From: Microbacterium arabinogalactanolyticum
Lineage (GTDB): Bacteria > Actinomycetota > Actinomycetes > Actinomycetales > Microbacteriaceae
Reading direction: 5' to 3'
NCBI RefSeq assembly: GCF_030268005.1
Contig: NZ_BRZC01000007.1
Span: 1,139,611 to 1,203,610 of the forward strand
DNA: 64,000 nt
The notes beneath the pieces were generated by a model that saw only the letters and a program-made list of their open reading frames with translations, searched no databases and was not told the origin of the DNA. The translations under genes were made by a program, and so were the position numbers. How positions within the stretch are numbered: position 1 is the first letter of the stretch; each line of letters begins with the position of its first letter. Positions 8,224 to 14,996 of the stretch are shown one piece after another.

Positions 8224-8736
8224 TCAGGACCCCCAGTTGTCGGCGAGCTTCGTCAGCAGCCGGGCGAGTTCAGCACTCTCCTCCTCGGTGAAGGCGGCGA
8301 GCGCACGGCCGAGCGCTTCGCGCCGTTCGCCACGCATGCCCCGGAACATGCGCGTGCCCTCGTCGGTCAGAGCGATGCGGGTGCGCCGGGCATCCTCCGG
8401 GTCGGCCTCGCGTCGGACCCAGCCGCGATCGACGCCCTGCTGCACCAGTCGTGACGCGCGCGGCTGATCGACGCCGATCGCGTCGGCGAGGCCGCTCACG
8501 CTGAGCGGCTCGGATGCCTGCGCCAGCGCGTCCAGCATCCTCAGCACAGCCGGGGCGCCACCGTGACGCATCCCGGCATCTGCCACCCACGGACCGCGTC
8601 CATGAGGACGAATGCCGTGCGGACCGTGCTCGCGCCCTCCGCGGTCGTGCGGATGCTGGTGCGGACCGCGCCGGCCGCGGAGGCGCGCCAGCGCGGCGGC
8701 GATGGCGTCGGCGGGATCCGGTTGCGCGTCGTTCAT
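8224..8736 (-). CDS. MarR-family winged-helix regulator with His/Gly-rich N-terminal insert
   Basis: A 170-residue MarR-type repressor. The winged helix is LSVSGLADAIGVDQPRASRL followed by the wing VRREADPEDARRTRIALTDEG, both standard for MarR. Unusually, residues about 20-50 form a His/Gly/Arg-rich linker (GPHQHPHDRGGREHGPHG). I use the ATG at 8736 rather than 8784, since the upstream 16 codons are cysteine-rich nonsense overlapping the operators. Divergent from a second winged-helix gene that also has a His-rich segment. Metal sensing is a possibility from the His content, not a demonstrated property. Confidence 0.82.
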   Translation of the reverse strand: MNDAQPDPADAIAAALARLRGRRGPHQHPHDRGGREHGPHGIRPHGRGPWVADAGMRHGGAPAVLRMLDALAQASEPLSVSGLADAIGVDQPRASRLVQQGVDRGWVRREADPEDARRTRIALTDEGTRMFRGMRGERREALGRALAAFTEEESAELARLLTKLADNWGS

Positions 8737-8758
8737 GCATCCGATTTTACATGCGACT

Positions 8759-8800
8759 TGACATGCATCGACATTGCATGTCACACTGCATGTACATGCA
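8759..8800. promoter_or_regulatory. Twin palindromic operators between divergent winged-helix genes
   Basis: Two strong symmetrical sites sit in the 86-base divergent gap: TGACATGCA-N7-TGCATGTCA (8759-8783) and the perfect 14-base palindrome TGCATGTACATGCA (8787-8800). The word ACATGC or its complement occurs further at 8749-8754 and about 8799-8807. A -35-like TTGACA (8758-8763) is embedded in the first site. These are the natural targets for one or both flanking MarR-type proteins. Confidence 0.75.
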
Positions 8801-8822
8801 ACATGACATACAAAGGATTCCC

Positions 8823-9527
8823 ATGAACACCACTGATGACAACACCCGCCCTTTCGGCTACTGGATCACAGCGGTCGACCGCCTGATGCGCGCCGAGTTC
8901 GCCACCGTCTTCGAGGACGAGGGCATCACCCGCCGCGACTGGCGGATGCTGAACCGCATCGACGGCACGGTCCCCGACGGCCGCCCCGTCCATCCGCGCA
9001 AGCTGCACCGGCTCATCGAGCTCGGCTGGGTCGAGCGCACCCGCGAGGGCTTCGGCCTCACCGACGCCGGCACTCTGGCCAAGCAGCGCCTGGGCACCGC
9101 CGTCGACGAGCTGCGCGCCCGCGTCGCCGGAGCCGTCTCCGCCGAGGAGTACGCGACCATGACGGCCGCCGTCGAGAAGATCGCCCGGGAGTTCGGCTGG
9201 GAAGAGGGCAAGCGCCTCCCCCGCAGCGGCCGACGCGAACACGGCCCCGCCTCCCGGTTCGGACACCGCCACGGCGTCCCCGGTCATCGCGGCTCCGATC
9301 GCGGCCACGGCTTCGGCCACGGGCGCCATTCCGGAGAGCACGGCTTCGGCCACGGCCACGGCTTCGGCGAGCACGAGTCCGAGAACCGCCACGGTTTCGA
9401 GCGTCGCGCCGACGCCGACGCCCACGGCCACGGCCACCGCCACCACGAGATGGGCCGGGGCTTCGCTCGCGGCCACCACCGTCACGGCATCCCCGCGACA
9501 CACATCCACATCCACACGCACGGCTGA
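8823..9527 (+). CDS. MarR-like winged-helix protein with a long His/Gly-rich tail
   Basis: A 234-residue protein. Residues 1-120 resemble a shortened MarR domain (FGYWITAVDRLMRAEFATVF, then a wing-like VERTREGFGLTDAGTLAKQR) ending in a dimerisation helix. From about residue 130 to the end the chain is low-complexity and extremely rich in His and Gly (for example GHGFGHGRHSGEHGFGHGHG and a final THIHIHTHG). Such tails bind Ni, Zn, Cu or Co in many proteins. It is divergent from another His-containing MarR gene, and the operators between them suggest mutual regulation. A metal-responsive or metal-storage role is inference. Confidence 0.7.
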   Translation: MNTTDDNTRPFGYWITAVDRLMRAEFATVFEDEGITRRDWRMLNRIDGTVPDGRPVHPRKLHRLIELGWVERTREGFGLTDAGTLAKQRLGTAVDELRARVAGAVSAEEYATMTAAVEKIAREFGWEEGKRLPRSGRREHGPASRFGHRHGVPGHRGSDRGHGFGHGRHSGEHGFGHGHGFGEHESENRHGFERRADADAHGHGHRHHEMGRGFARGHHRHGIPATHIHIHTHG

Positions 9528-9543
9528 GCCGTGCTGCCACCCG

Positions 9544-9628
9544 CGTCGAGCCACCACCGAATCGCCGAGCCACCACGCACATGGCAGCGTCTTCCGTGGT
9601 GGCTCGACGTCTGCGTGGTGGCTCGGCG
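9544..9628. repeat. Intergenic element with two crossing inverted repeats (word GAGCCACCAC)
   Basis: CGTCGAGCCACCAC (9544-9557) pairs with GTGGTGGCTCGACG (9596-9609), and CGCCGAGCCACCACGCA (9563-9579) pairs with TGCGTGGTGGCTCGGCG (9612-9628). Both stems are perfect (14 and 17 bp) and their order is A-B-A'-B', so they cross rather than nest. The element lies immediately after the His-rich regulator gene and before the AraC gene. Confidence 0.8.
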
Positions 9629-9677
9629 TCGGTTCGCAGCACGGAATAGTCACGCGCACAGGCAGGTTGCCCTGTTC

Positions 9678-10556
9678 ATGAGCAGTCCTGTCCTGAGCAT
9701 CCTGCCCACGCCCATATCCTTGCCGTCGAACGACGCGCTGGAACGGGTGCTCGGCGAGGTCGCGATCAGCATCCGCTCGCAGCATCGCATCCTGTCCGAC
9801 ACCGACCAGGCCGTCGTCCTCGACGGCCTCTCCCTCGTGTACGTGCTGCGCGGCGGCATCGGGACGCCGACGGATGCCGGGCTGCCGGACGACCTTCGCG
9901 CCGGCGATGCCCTGCTCGTCGCCGACCGCTCGCTGACTCTGCGCATCCCGGCGGGTTCCGGGGTGCTCGTGTCGCGGCTCGCGTGGGCAGACAGCGCCGC
10001 GCATCTCGGTGCGCTGCTGCCCGACACCGCCTGGATCCGGCGCTTCGACGAACTCGAGCCCGCCGCGGCGGCACTCGCCCACCACATGGGTGGCGACGCG
10101 CCGTCCGTCTGCGAGCGCAGCGGCGACCTCGTCATCTGCCGGATGATGGCGACCACGCTTCTGCAGTCCGTGATCCGCGCGTGGTCGAGTGTCGGCTGCG
10201 CCCCGCAGGGCTGGCCGTCGCGGTCGAACGACCCGTTCCTGGATCGCGTGGTCAGCGCGATCGACTCCGACCCGGGCCGTGAGTGGACCGTCGAACAGAT
10301 GGCATCCGTCAGCGCTCTGTCCCGCACGGTTTTCGCGGAGCGCTTCCGTCTCGCCTTCGGCATCTCCCCCGCGCAGTACGTCGCGGAGGTGCGGATGCGG
10401 GCGGCCCGCGCCCTGCTCATCGACGGCCGTGGCGTGAGCGAGGTCTCCCGCGAGCTCGGCTACGGCTCAGACGAGGGCTTCAGCCGTGCGTTCCGGCGGC
10501 ACACCGGGATGACGCCGTCGGCGTTCCGCATGCGCGGCGCCCTGGCATCCGCCTGA
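9678..10556 (+). CDS. AraC-family regulator with cupin-type sensor domain
   Basis: A 292-residue regulator. The N-terminal half is the AraC-binding-like cupin found in this group (GDALLVADRSLTLRIPAG near residues 75-95, with an IYRFD-type strand replaced by VLRGGIG). The C-terminal 100 residues are a double helix-turn-helix: WTVEQMASVSALSRTVFAER and VSEVSRELGYGSDEGFSRAF, with the usual ending HTGMTPSAFR. I use the ATG at 9678; the preceding in-frame codons lie in the hairpin element. It is convergent with an MFS exporter gene, a common pairing in which the regulator controls the exporter, although the intergenic layout does not prove this. Confidence 0.85.
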   Translation: MSSPVLSILPTPISLPSNDALERVLGEVAISIRSQHRILSDTDQAVVLDGLSLVYVLRGGIGTPTDAGLPDDLRAGDALLVADRSLTLRIPAGSGVLVSRLAWADSAAHLGALLPDTAWIRRFDELEPAAAALAHHMGGDAPSVCERSGDLVICRMMATTLLQSVIRAWSSVGCAPQGWPSRSNDPFLDRVVSAIDSDPGREWTVEQMASVSALSRTVFAERFRLAFGISPAQYVAEVRMRAARALLIDGRGVSEVSRELGYGSDEGFSRAFRRHTGMTPSAFRMRGALASA

Positions 10557-10576
10557 TCCGCCACCCTGCTCGCACC

Positions 10577-10692
10577 GTGTCCCAGAAACGGCGGGTGCTG
10601 CCGCGTCTGAGCCGCCCCTTCTGAGACCCGGCTCGCAGCGCGTCCCAGAAGGGGCACGTCCGGCCGACTCGCACCCGCCTCTTCTGGGACAC
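10577..10692. repeat. Intergenic alternating-hairpin element (word GTCCCAGAA)
   Basis: Four copies of one word alternate in orientation: GTGTCCCAGAA plus GGCGGGTGC (10577-10598), CCCCTTCTGAGAC (10615-10627), GTCCCAGAAGGGG (10642-10654) and GCACCCGCC plus TTCTGGGACAC (10671-10692). The outer copies pair over 20 of 22 positions and the inner over 12 of 13, but first/second and third/fourth could pair instead. It occupies the gap between the convergent AraC and MFS genes. Confidence 0.8.
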
Positions 10693-10694
10693 GC

Positions 10695-10762
10695 CCCCGC
10701 CGTGCCCCTCTGGCGCGGCGCCCCGCCGTGCCCCCTCCGGCGCAGCGCCCCGCGGCTCAGCG
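10695..10762. repeat. Imperfect 26-27 bp tandem repeat at the 3' end of the MFS gene
   Basis: CCCCGCCGTGCCCC starts two adjacent units (10695-10720 and 10721-10747), each ending in a GGCGC(G/A)GCG type sequence, followed by a shortened third unit CCCCGCGGCTCAGCG (10748-10762). The third unit contains the stop codon of the MFS gene, so the repeat appears to have grown outward from the end of the coding sequence. Confidence 0.7.
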
Positions 10763-11956
10763 CCCCCGACGGCCCGAGATGCCGAACAGCACCGCCCCCA
10801 CGGTCAGCATCGCGGCGCCCACGGCGTACGCGAGCTCGATGCCGATGGCGTCCACCAGCATCCCGCCGACACCCGCGGCGAGCATGATCGCGGCCTGGAA
10901 CCCGACCACCACGAGCCCGCCGCCCGCCTCCAGGCGGTCGGGCATCCGGTGCCCCACCCAGGTGTTCACGATCAGCAGCCACGAGGCGAAGAAGAAGCCC
11001 CAGACGAACGCGACGACCCCGACGGTCCAGAGCGACCCGGCGCCCAGGATGATCACGAGCACCGCCACCGCGATCACCAGCGGCGTGACCACCGCCAGCA
11101 CGCGATAGGTGCGGTCGATTCCCGCGCCGATCACGAGGTTGCCGATGAACCCGCCGATCCCGAACACCGCCAGCAGCACGATGATCGTGCCCTCGTCGAT
11201 CGCGACGCCGTCGGTCTGCACCCGCTCCAGCGCGAGCCGGATGTAGGTGTACGCCAGCGCGTGCCCGAAGATCACCAGCACGTGCCCCACGACCCCGAGG
11301 CCGATGCCCGGGCGGCGCAGCGTCTCGACGAGCACCGAGATCCGCGCGGCGTTCTCGGCCGGAACCGACGGCAGCAGGGTGCGCAGGCCGATCGCGAGCA
11401 GCGCGGTGGCGCCGGCCGCGATCCCGAACACGCCGCGCCAGTCGAGCAGCTCGCTGAGCATGACGCCCACGGGAACACCGGCGACCGTCGCCAGCGACGT
11501 GCCGGCCGAGGTGAACATCACCGCACGCCCGAGCCGCTCGGGTCCCGCGATGCGCGCGGCCACCGTGATCGACATGGTCCAGAAGCCCGAGAGCGCGGCA
11601 CCCAGCAGCACCCGCGCGACGAGCATGAGTGCCAGGCTGGGCGCGATCGCGACGACGAGGTTGGAGATCGCGGCGAGCACCGCCATCCACACCAGCAGCG
11701 TGCGCCGGTCCAGCCGGGGCAGCGCCAGTCCGATCGTGGGCGCGACGATCAGCCCCGCGAGCGCGGTGACGGTGACCAGCTGCCCCGCCTGCCCGGGCGT
11801 CACGCCCAGCTCGGCGGCGATCTCGGTGAGCACACCATTGGGCAGGAACTCGGCGCTCACGAGCAGGAAGCTCATGGCCATCATCGTCAGCAGCGCGGCG
11901 TACGGCATGCGCCGCACCGTCTCGGTGACGGTCGGCAGGGGTGCGGTCGTGGTCAT
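10757..11956 (-). CDS. MFS transporter, DHA1-like drug/sugar efflux family
   Basis: A 399-residue protein with twelve predicted transmembrane segments. The start region MPYAALLTMMAMSFLLVSAEFLPNGVLTEIAAELGV and the first loop GLALPRLDRRTLL resemble AraJ/YdhP-type DHA1 efflux proteins (proton-coupled drug or arabinose-polymer export). I take the ATG at 11956 (MTTTAPLPT); the 18 upstream codons have no family counterpart. The gene is convergent with the AraC regulator. Substrate not predictable. Confidence 0.83.
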   Translation of the reverse strand: MTTTAPLPTVTETVRRMPYAALLTMMAMSFLLVSAEFLPNGVLTEIAAELGVTPGQAGQLVTVTALAGLIVAPTIGLALPRLDRRTLLVWMAVLAAISNLVVAIAPSLALMLVARVLLGAALSGFWTMSITVAARIAGPERLGRAVMFTSAGTSLATVAGVPVGVMLSELLDWRGVFGIAAGATALLAIGLRTLLPSVPAENAARISVLVETLRRPGIGLGVVGHVLVIFGHALAYTYIRLALERVQTDGVAIDEGTIIVLLAVFGIGGFIGNLVIGAGIDRTYRVLAVVTPLVIAVAVLVIILGAGSLWTVGVVAFVWGFFFASWLLIVNTWVGHRMPDRLEAGGGLVVVGFQAAIMLAAGVGGMLVDAIGIELAYAVGAAMLTVGAVLFGISGRRGR

Positions 11957-12057
11957 GTTTCCAGGGTTCCCGAAGAGCGGATGCCGCACCCGACCACGCG
12001 TCCGGAGCATCCGACCGTTCGTCCGGGAGCGCGCGGTGCGCTCCGTGCTCGGGCCAC

Positions 12058-12786
12058 TCAGCGCAGGAGCGTCGAGATCATCACCACGGCGCCGACCAGC
12101 AGCGCCCCGAGGACGCCGTAGATCGCGATCGTCAGACCGCGGTAGCCGCCGGACGTCGCCCCCGAGGGCGGCGGCACCACGGCCGGGTCGGGGTCCGGCG
12201 CGGTCAGCCGCGGATCGGGTGCGGGTGCCGATGGAGAGTCGAGAGAATCGGATGCTGCGCGTCGGGTGGCCCGGGTGACCGACGGCGCGCCCTCAGGAAC
12301 CCGTGGTCCGGATCCGGCCGGGTAGTCCCGATCGGAACGCCACGCTGGCCGCGCCACCGGCGGGTCGTCCGGCGGAGGCGGCGGGATCACCGGCTCGGTC
12401 AGGAACGACTCCGGCAGCACCGGGTCCGGGATCAGCGGCTCACGTTGATCCAGCTCCGGGACATCGGCATCCGGGATCTCGAGGTCGGGGACGACCGTCT
12501 CGGCCTCCGGGATCTCCAGATCGGGGACCGCGGCGTCCGCCGCTCCGGCACCCACCACCCCGGCATCCGCACCCTGGAGCTCCGGCGCAACCGGATCCGG
12601 CGCAGCCGCGCCCGACACATCAGCATCCTGTGCGACAGCATCCGGAACCGCCGTGCCCGTCGCATCAGCCCCCGGCTCCGTCGCCCCGCCGGCACCGGAA
12701 CCTTCCCCCGACGGCGGCGCGGCGCCCTCGGCTCCGCCCGCCTTCGCGGCGTCCGGCTCCTGCGCGCCCTCGTCGGGATCTGCCAT
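12058..12786 (-). CDS. Tail-anchored acidic, proline-rich protein of unknown function
   Basis: A 242-residue protein of highly biased composition. It has no N-terminal signal, about 200 residues rich in Ala, Pro, Asp and Glu with imperfect repeats of the form VPDLEIP(E/D)A, and then a single hydrophobic segment at the very C-terminus (LTIAIYGVLGALLVGAVVMI) followed by STLLR. This is the layout of a tail-anchored protein with a long disordered cytoplasmic region. Its ATG lies one base after the stop of dcd, so the two are transcribed together. I do not recognise a family. Confidence 0.65.
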   Translation of the reverse strand: MADPDEGAQEPDAAKAGGAEGAAPPSGEGSGAGGATEPGADATGTAVPDAVAQDADVSGAAAPDPVAPELQGADAGVVGAGAADAAVPDLEIPEAETVVPDLEIPDADVPELDQREPLIPDPVLPESFLTEPVIPPPPPDDPPVARPAWRSDRDYPAGSGPRVPEGAPSVTRATRRAASDSLDSPSAPAPDPRLTAPDPDPAVVPPPSGATSGGYRGLTIAIYGVLGALLVGAVVMISTLLR

Positions 12787-12787
12787 G

Positions 12788-13393
12788 TCAGCCTCCGATC
12801 GCTCCCGCATCGGTCGTGCCCACGTCGGTGCGGTGGAAGTTCAGGAACGAGCGGGATGCCGTGGGTCCCCGCTGTCCCTGGTAGCGGTTGCCGTACGGCC
12901 CGGAGCCGTACGCGTTCTCGGCCGGCGAGGTGAGCCGGAAGAAGCAGAACTGGCCGATCTTCATGCCGGGCCACAGCTTGATCGGCAGGGTCGCGACGTT
13001 CGCGAGCTCCAGGGTCACGTGCCCGGTGAAGCCGGGGTCGACGAAACCGGCCGTCGAATGCGTGATCAGGCCCAGGCGCCCGAGCGACGACTTGCCCTCC
13101 AGTCGCGCGGCGACGTCGTCGGGCAGCGACACCTGTTCGAAGGTCGCACCCAGGGCGAACTCCCCCGGGTGCAGGATGAACGGCTCGTCCGGGGCGACCT
13201 CGATCAGCCGGGTCAGCTCCGGCTGCTCCACCGAGGGATCGATGAACGGGTACTTGTGGTTGTCGAACAGCCGGAAGTAGCGGTCCAGCCGAACGTCCAC
13301 GCTCGAGGGCTGCACCATCTCCTCCTCGTAGGGGGACAGCCCGATGCGGCCCGATGCGAGTTCTGCCTTGATGTCGCGGTCGCTGAGAAGCAC
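12788..13393 (-). CDS. dcd: dCTP deaminase
   Basis: A 201-residue enzyme that deaminates dCTP to dUTP (in some actinobacteria on to dUMP) in thymidylate synthesis. The sequence opens with [18 protein letters not shown], continues with [11 protein letters not shown], and carries the core [19 protein letters not shown] followed by [13 protein letters not shown] with the catalytic glutamate. I choose the GTG at 13393, giving the family start (V/M)LLSDRDI; longer upstream readings add about 60 non-homologous residues. The C-terminus is some 10 residues longer than usual. It is followed by the tail-anchored protein gene. Confidence 0.95.
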   Translation of the reverse strand: MLLSDRDIKAELASGRIGLSPYEEEMVQPSSVDVRLDRYFRLFDNHKYPFIDPSVEQPELTRLIEVAPDEPFILHPGEFALGATFEQVSLPDDVAARLEGKSSLGRLGLITHSTAGFVDPGFTGHVTLELANVATLPIKLWPGMKIGQFCFFRLTSPAENAYGSGPYGNRYQGQRGPTASRSFLNFHRTDVGTTDAGAIGG

Positions 13394-13556
13394 GTCTTCA
13401 GCGTAACGGTGCTGTTGCCGGACCGCAGAGCTGTGTCCGAACGCTGGCATCCGTGTTACCCAGCCGTGGATCAGGCGTTGCGCGGGTCTCCGTAGCTTGA
13501 TTCCTACGAGCTTCCCCCCCACCGCTCGGCCAACCACCTCAACGAGAAGGAACCCG

Positions 13557-14123
13557 ATGAACGACAGCATCACCGCTCAGACCGAGACCCCGACCCGCTC
13601 GCGCAAGCGCCTGATCGTGCCGCTCGCCGGCCTGCTCATCGCCGCCGCGATCACCGTCGGATCCGGCGCCGACTTCGTCGCCAATTCCGTCAACGCGGCC
13701 AACGCCTTCAGCACCGGCACCCTGACGCAGAGCAACTCCAAGTCGGGCAGCGCCATCTTCAACGCCGCCAACCTCAAGCCGGGCGACACGCTCAACGGCA
13801 CCGTGACCATCACCAACTCGGGCAGCCTGCCGGCCGACTTCACCCTCACCGAGAACGCCACCAACGGCTTCGTCACCAAGGCCGACCTGGGCCTCGTGAT
13901 CACCCGCGCCGGCTCCGGAACCCCCGTGTGGTCCGGCACCTTCGGCGACCTGACCGCCGCCGGCCCGCTGAAGCTCGGCACCTTCGCTCCCGGCGAGGCC
14001 CGCGACTACACCTTCAGCACCACGCTCGTGCAGTCCGCGAGCAACGCCGAGCAGGGCAAGACCGCCTCGGCGACCTACACCTGGAACTCGACGCAGACCG
14101 CTGCGAGCACGACCAACCAGTGA
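13557..14123 (+). CDS. TasA/camelysin-like SipW-dependent secreted protein
   Basis: A 188-residue exported protein. The N-terminus has a basic stretch (RSRKRLIVP), a hydrophobic core ([15 protein letters not shown]), and the post-signal sequence [20 protein letters not shown] that marks SipW-processed TasA/CalY family proteins. The mature part is a beta-sandwich with a typical [20 protein letters not shown] segment. In Bacillus such proteins form matrix fibres. The gene is preceded by AGAAGG and followed 80 bases later by the SipW peptidase gene, so processing by its neighbour is expected. Confidence 0.85.
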   Translation: MNDSITAQTETPTRSRKRLIVPLAGLLIAAAITVGSGADFVANSVNAANAFSTGTLTQSNSKSGSAIFNAANLKPGDTLNGTVTITNSGSLPADFTLTENATNGFVTKADLGLVITRAGSGTPVWSGTFGDLTAAGPLKLGTFAPGEARDYTFSTTLVQSASNAEQGKTASATYTWNSTQTAASTTNQ

Positions 14124-14203
14124 CCAGTGATCGGGGCGCAACCCCCCCCCGCGCCCCGATCACTCTGAAACCGGTCACCCGAAGACCGGAAGAGAGGACG
14201 AGC

Positions 14204-14821
14204 ATGAGCGCCACGCAGAGGACACGACGATTCGCGAACTCGCTGATCACGATCGTCGCGATCATCGCGATGGGGATCGTGGCACTCATGCTCGTCCCCG
14301 GCCTGCTCGGCCTGGACCGCTACGTCATCACGGGCGGATCCATGTCTGGCACCTTCGAGCGCGGCACCCTGGTCTTCGAACGACAGGTGCCCGTCTCGGA
14401 CCTGAAGGTCGGCGACGTGATCACGTACCTGCCGCCGTCCGACTCCGGCGTCACCGAGCTGGTGACCCACCGCATCCAGTCGATCACCGAGGACGCCTCG
14501 GCCGCGAACGGCCGGGTCTTCCACACCAAGGGCGATGCGAATGCCAGCGCCGACCCGTGGACCTTCACCCTCGCATCCCACACGCAGCCCCGCGTCGTGG
14601 GATGGGTGCCCGCCATCGGCTGGGCCTTCATCGCCCTGTCGATGCCGATCGTGCGGATGCTGGTCATCGGCGTTCCCGCGGCACTCATCGCCCTGCTGTT
14701 CCTGCGTGACCTCATGAGGGGGCTGCGAGGGAGCCGCCCGCGTCAGAGCGTCACCGCCTCGGAGCCCGTCACCACCACGGCATCCACCACCGTGGTCCTC
14801 GAGACCACCGCCACCTCGTGA
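14204..14821 (+). CDS. sipW: SipW-type signal peptidase I
   Basis: A 205-residue membrane peptidase of the archaeal/ER type. An N-terminal membrane segment (LITIVAIIAMGIVALMLVPG) is followed by the catalytic serine in TGGSMSGTF (Ser46) and, in place of the lysine of classical type I peptidases, a histidine in ELVTHRI (His89), which identifies the SipW subgroup. A second transmembrane segment lies near residues 140-170, followed by a Thr/Ser-rich cytoplasmic tail. Flanked by two genes for proteins with SipW-type signal sequences, its probable substrates. Confidence 0.92.
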   Translation: MSATQRTRRFANSLITIVAIIAMGIVALMLVPGLLGLDRYVITGGSMSGTFERGTLVFERQVPVSDLKVGDVITYLPPSDSGVTELVTHRIQSITEDASAANGRVFHTKGDANASADPWTFTLASHTQPRVVGWVPAIGWAFIALSMPIVRMLVIGVPAALIALLFLRDLMRGLRGSRPRQSVTASEPVTTTASTTVVLETTATS

Positions 14822-14850
14822 CAGCCCGCTGCTGACGCAGCCGCCCGTCC

Positions 14851-14914
14851 CGAACACGGCAGCCCAGCACCGAACACGGCAGCACAGTCCCGACGCGATC
14901 GCGCCGGGACTGTG
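14851..14914 (+). terminator. Terminator-like hairpin after sipW, preceded by a direct repeat
   Basis: CACAGTCCCG (14883-14892) and CGGGACTGTG (14905-14914) form a perfect 10 bp stem with a 12-base loop that itself contains the palindrome GCGATCGC. There is no T tract, as is common in high-GC actinobacteria. Just upstream, CGAACACGGCAGC is directly repeated (14851-14863 and 14871-14883). Confidence 0.65.
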
Positions 14915-14996
14915 TCCGCGTTGAGGCACGCCTGTAGCCGGGCTGTAACCGGCTGCCTCGTAGCGTCGTGAGTAAGACATGGAAGGAGCAGCAGCG

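Noticed and set aside
9300..9527. Possible tandem DNA repeat in the His-rich tail
   Set aside because: The repetition comes from alternating His and Gly codons and is irregular in unit length; best explained by protein composition.
10480..10692. A 70-codon frame with repeated SQKRR/FWDT peptides, similar to one near 18.9 kb
   Set aside because: The peptide repeats are translations of the GTCCCAGAA inverted-repeat element in both orientations; there is no convincing ribosome-binding site, so I treat it as a nucleic-acid element.
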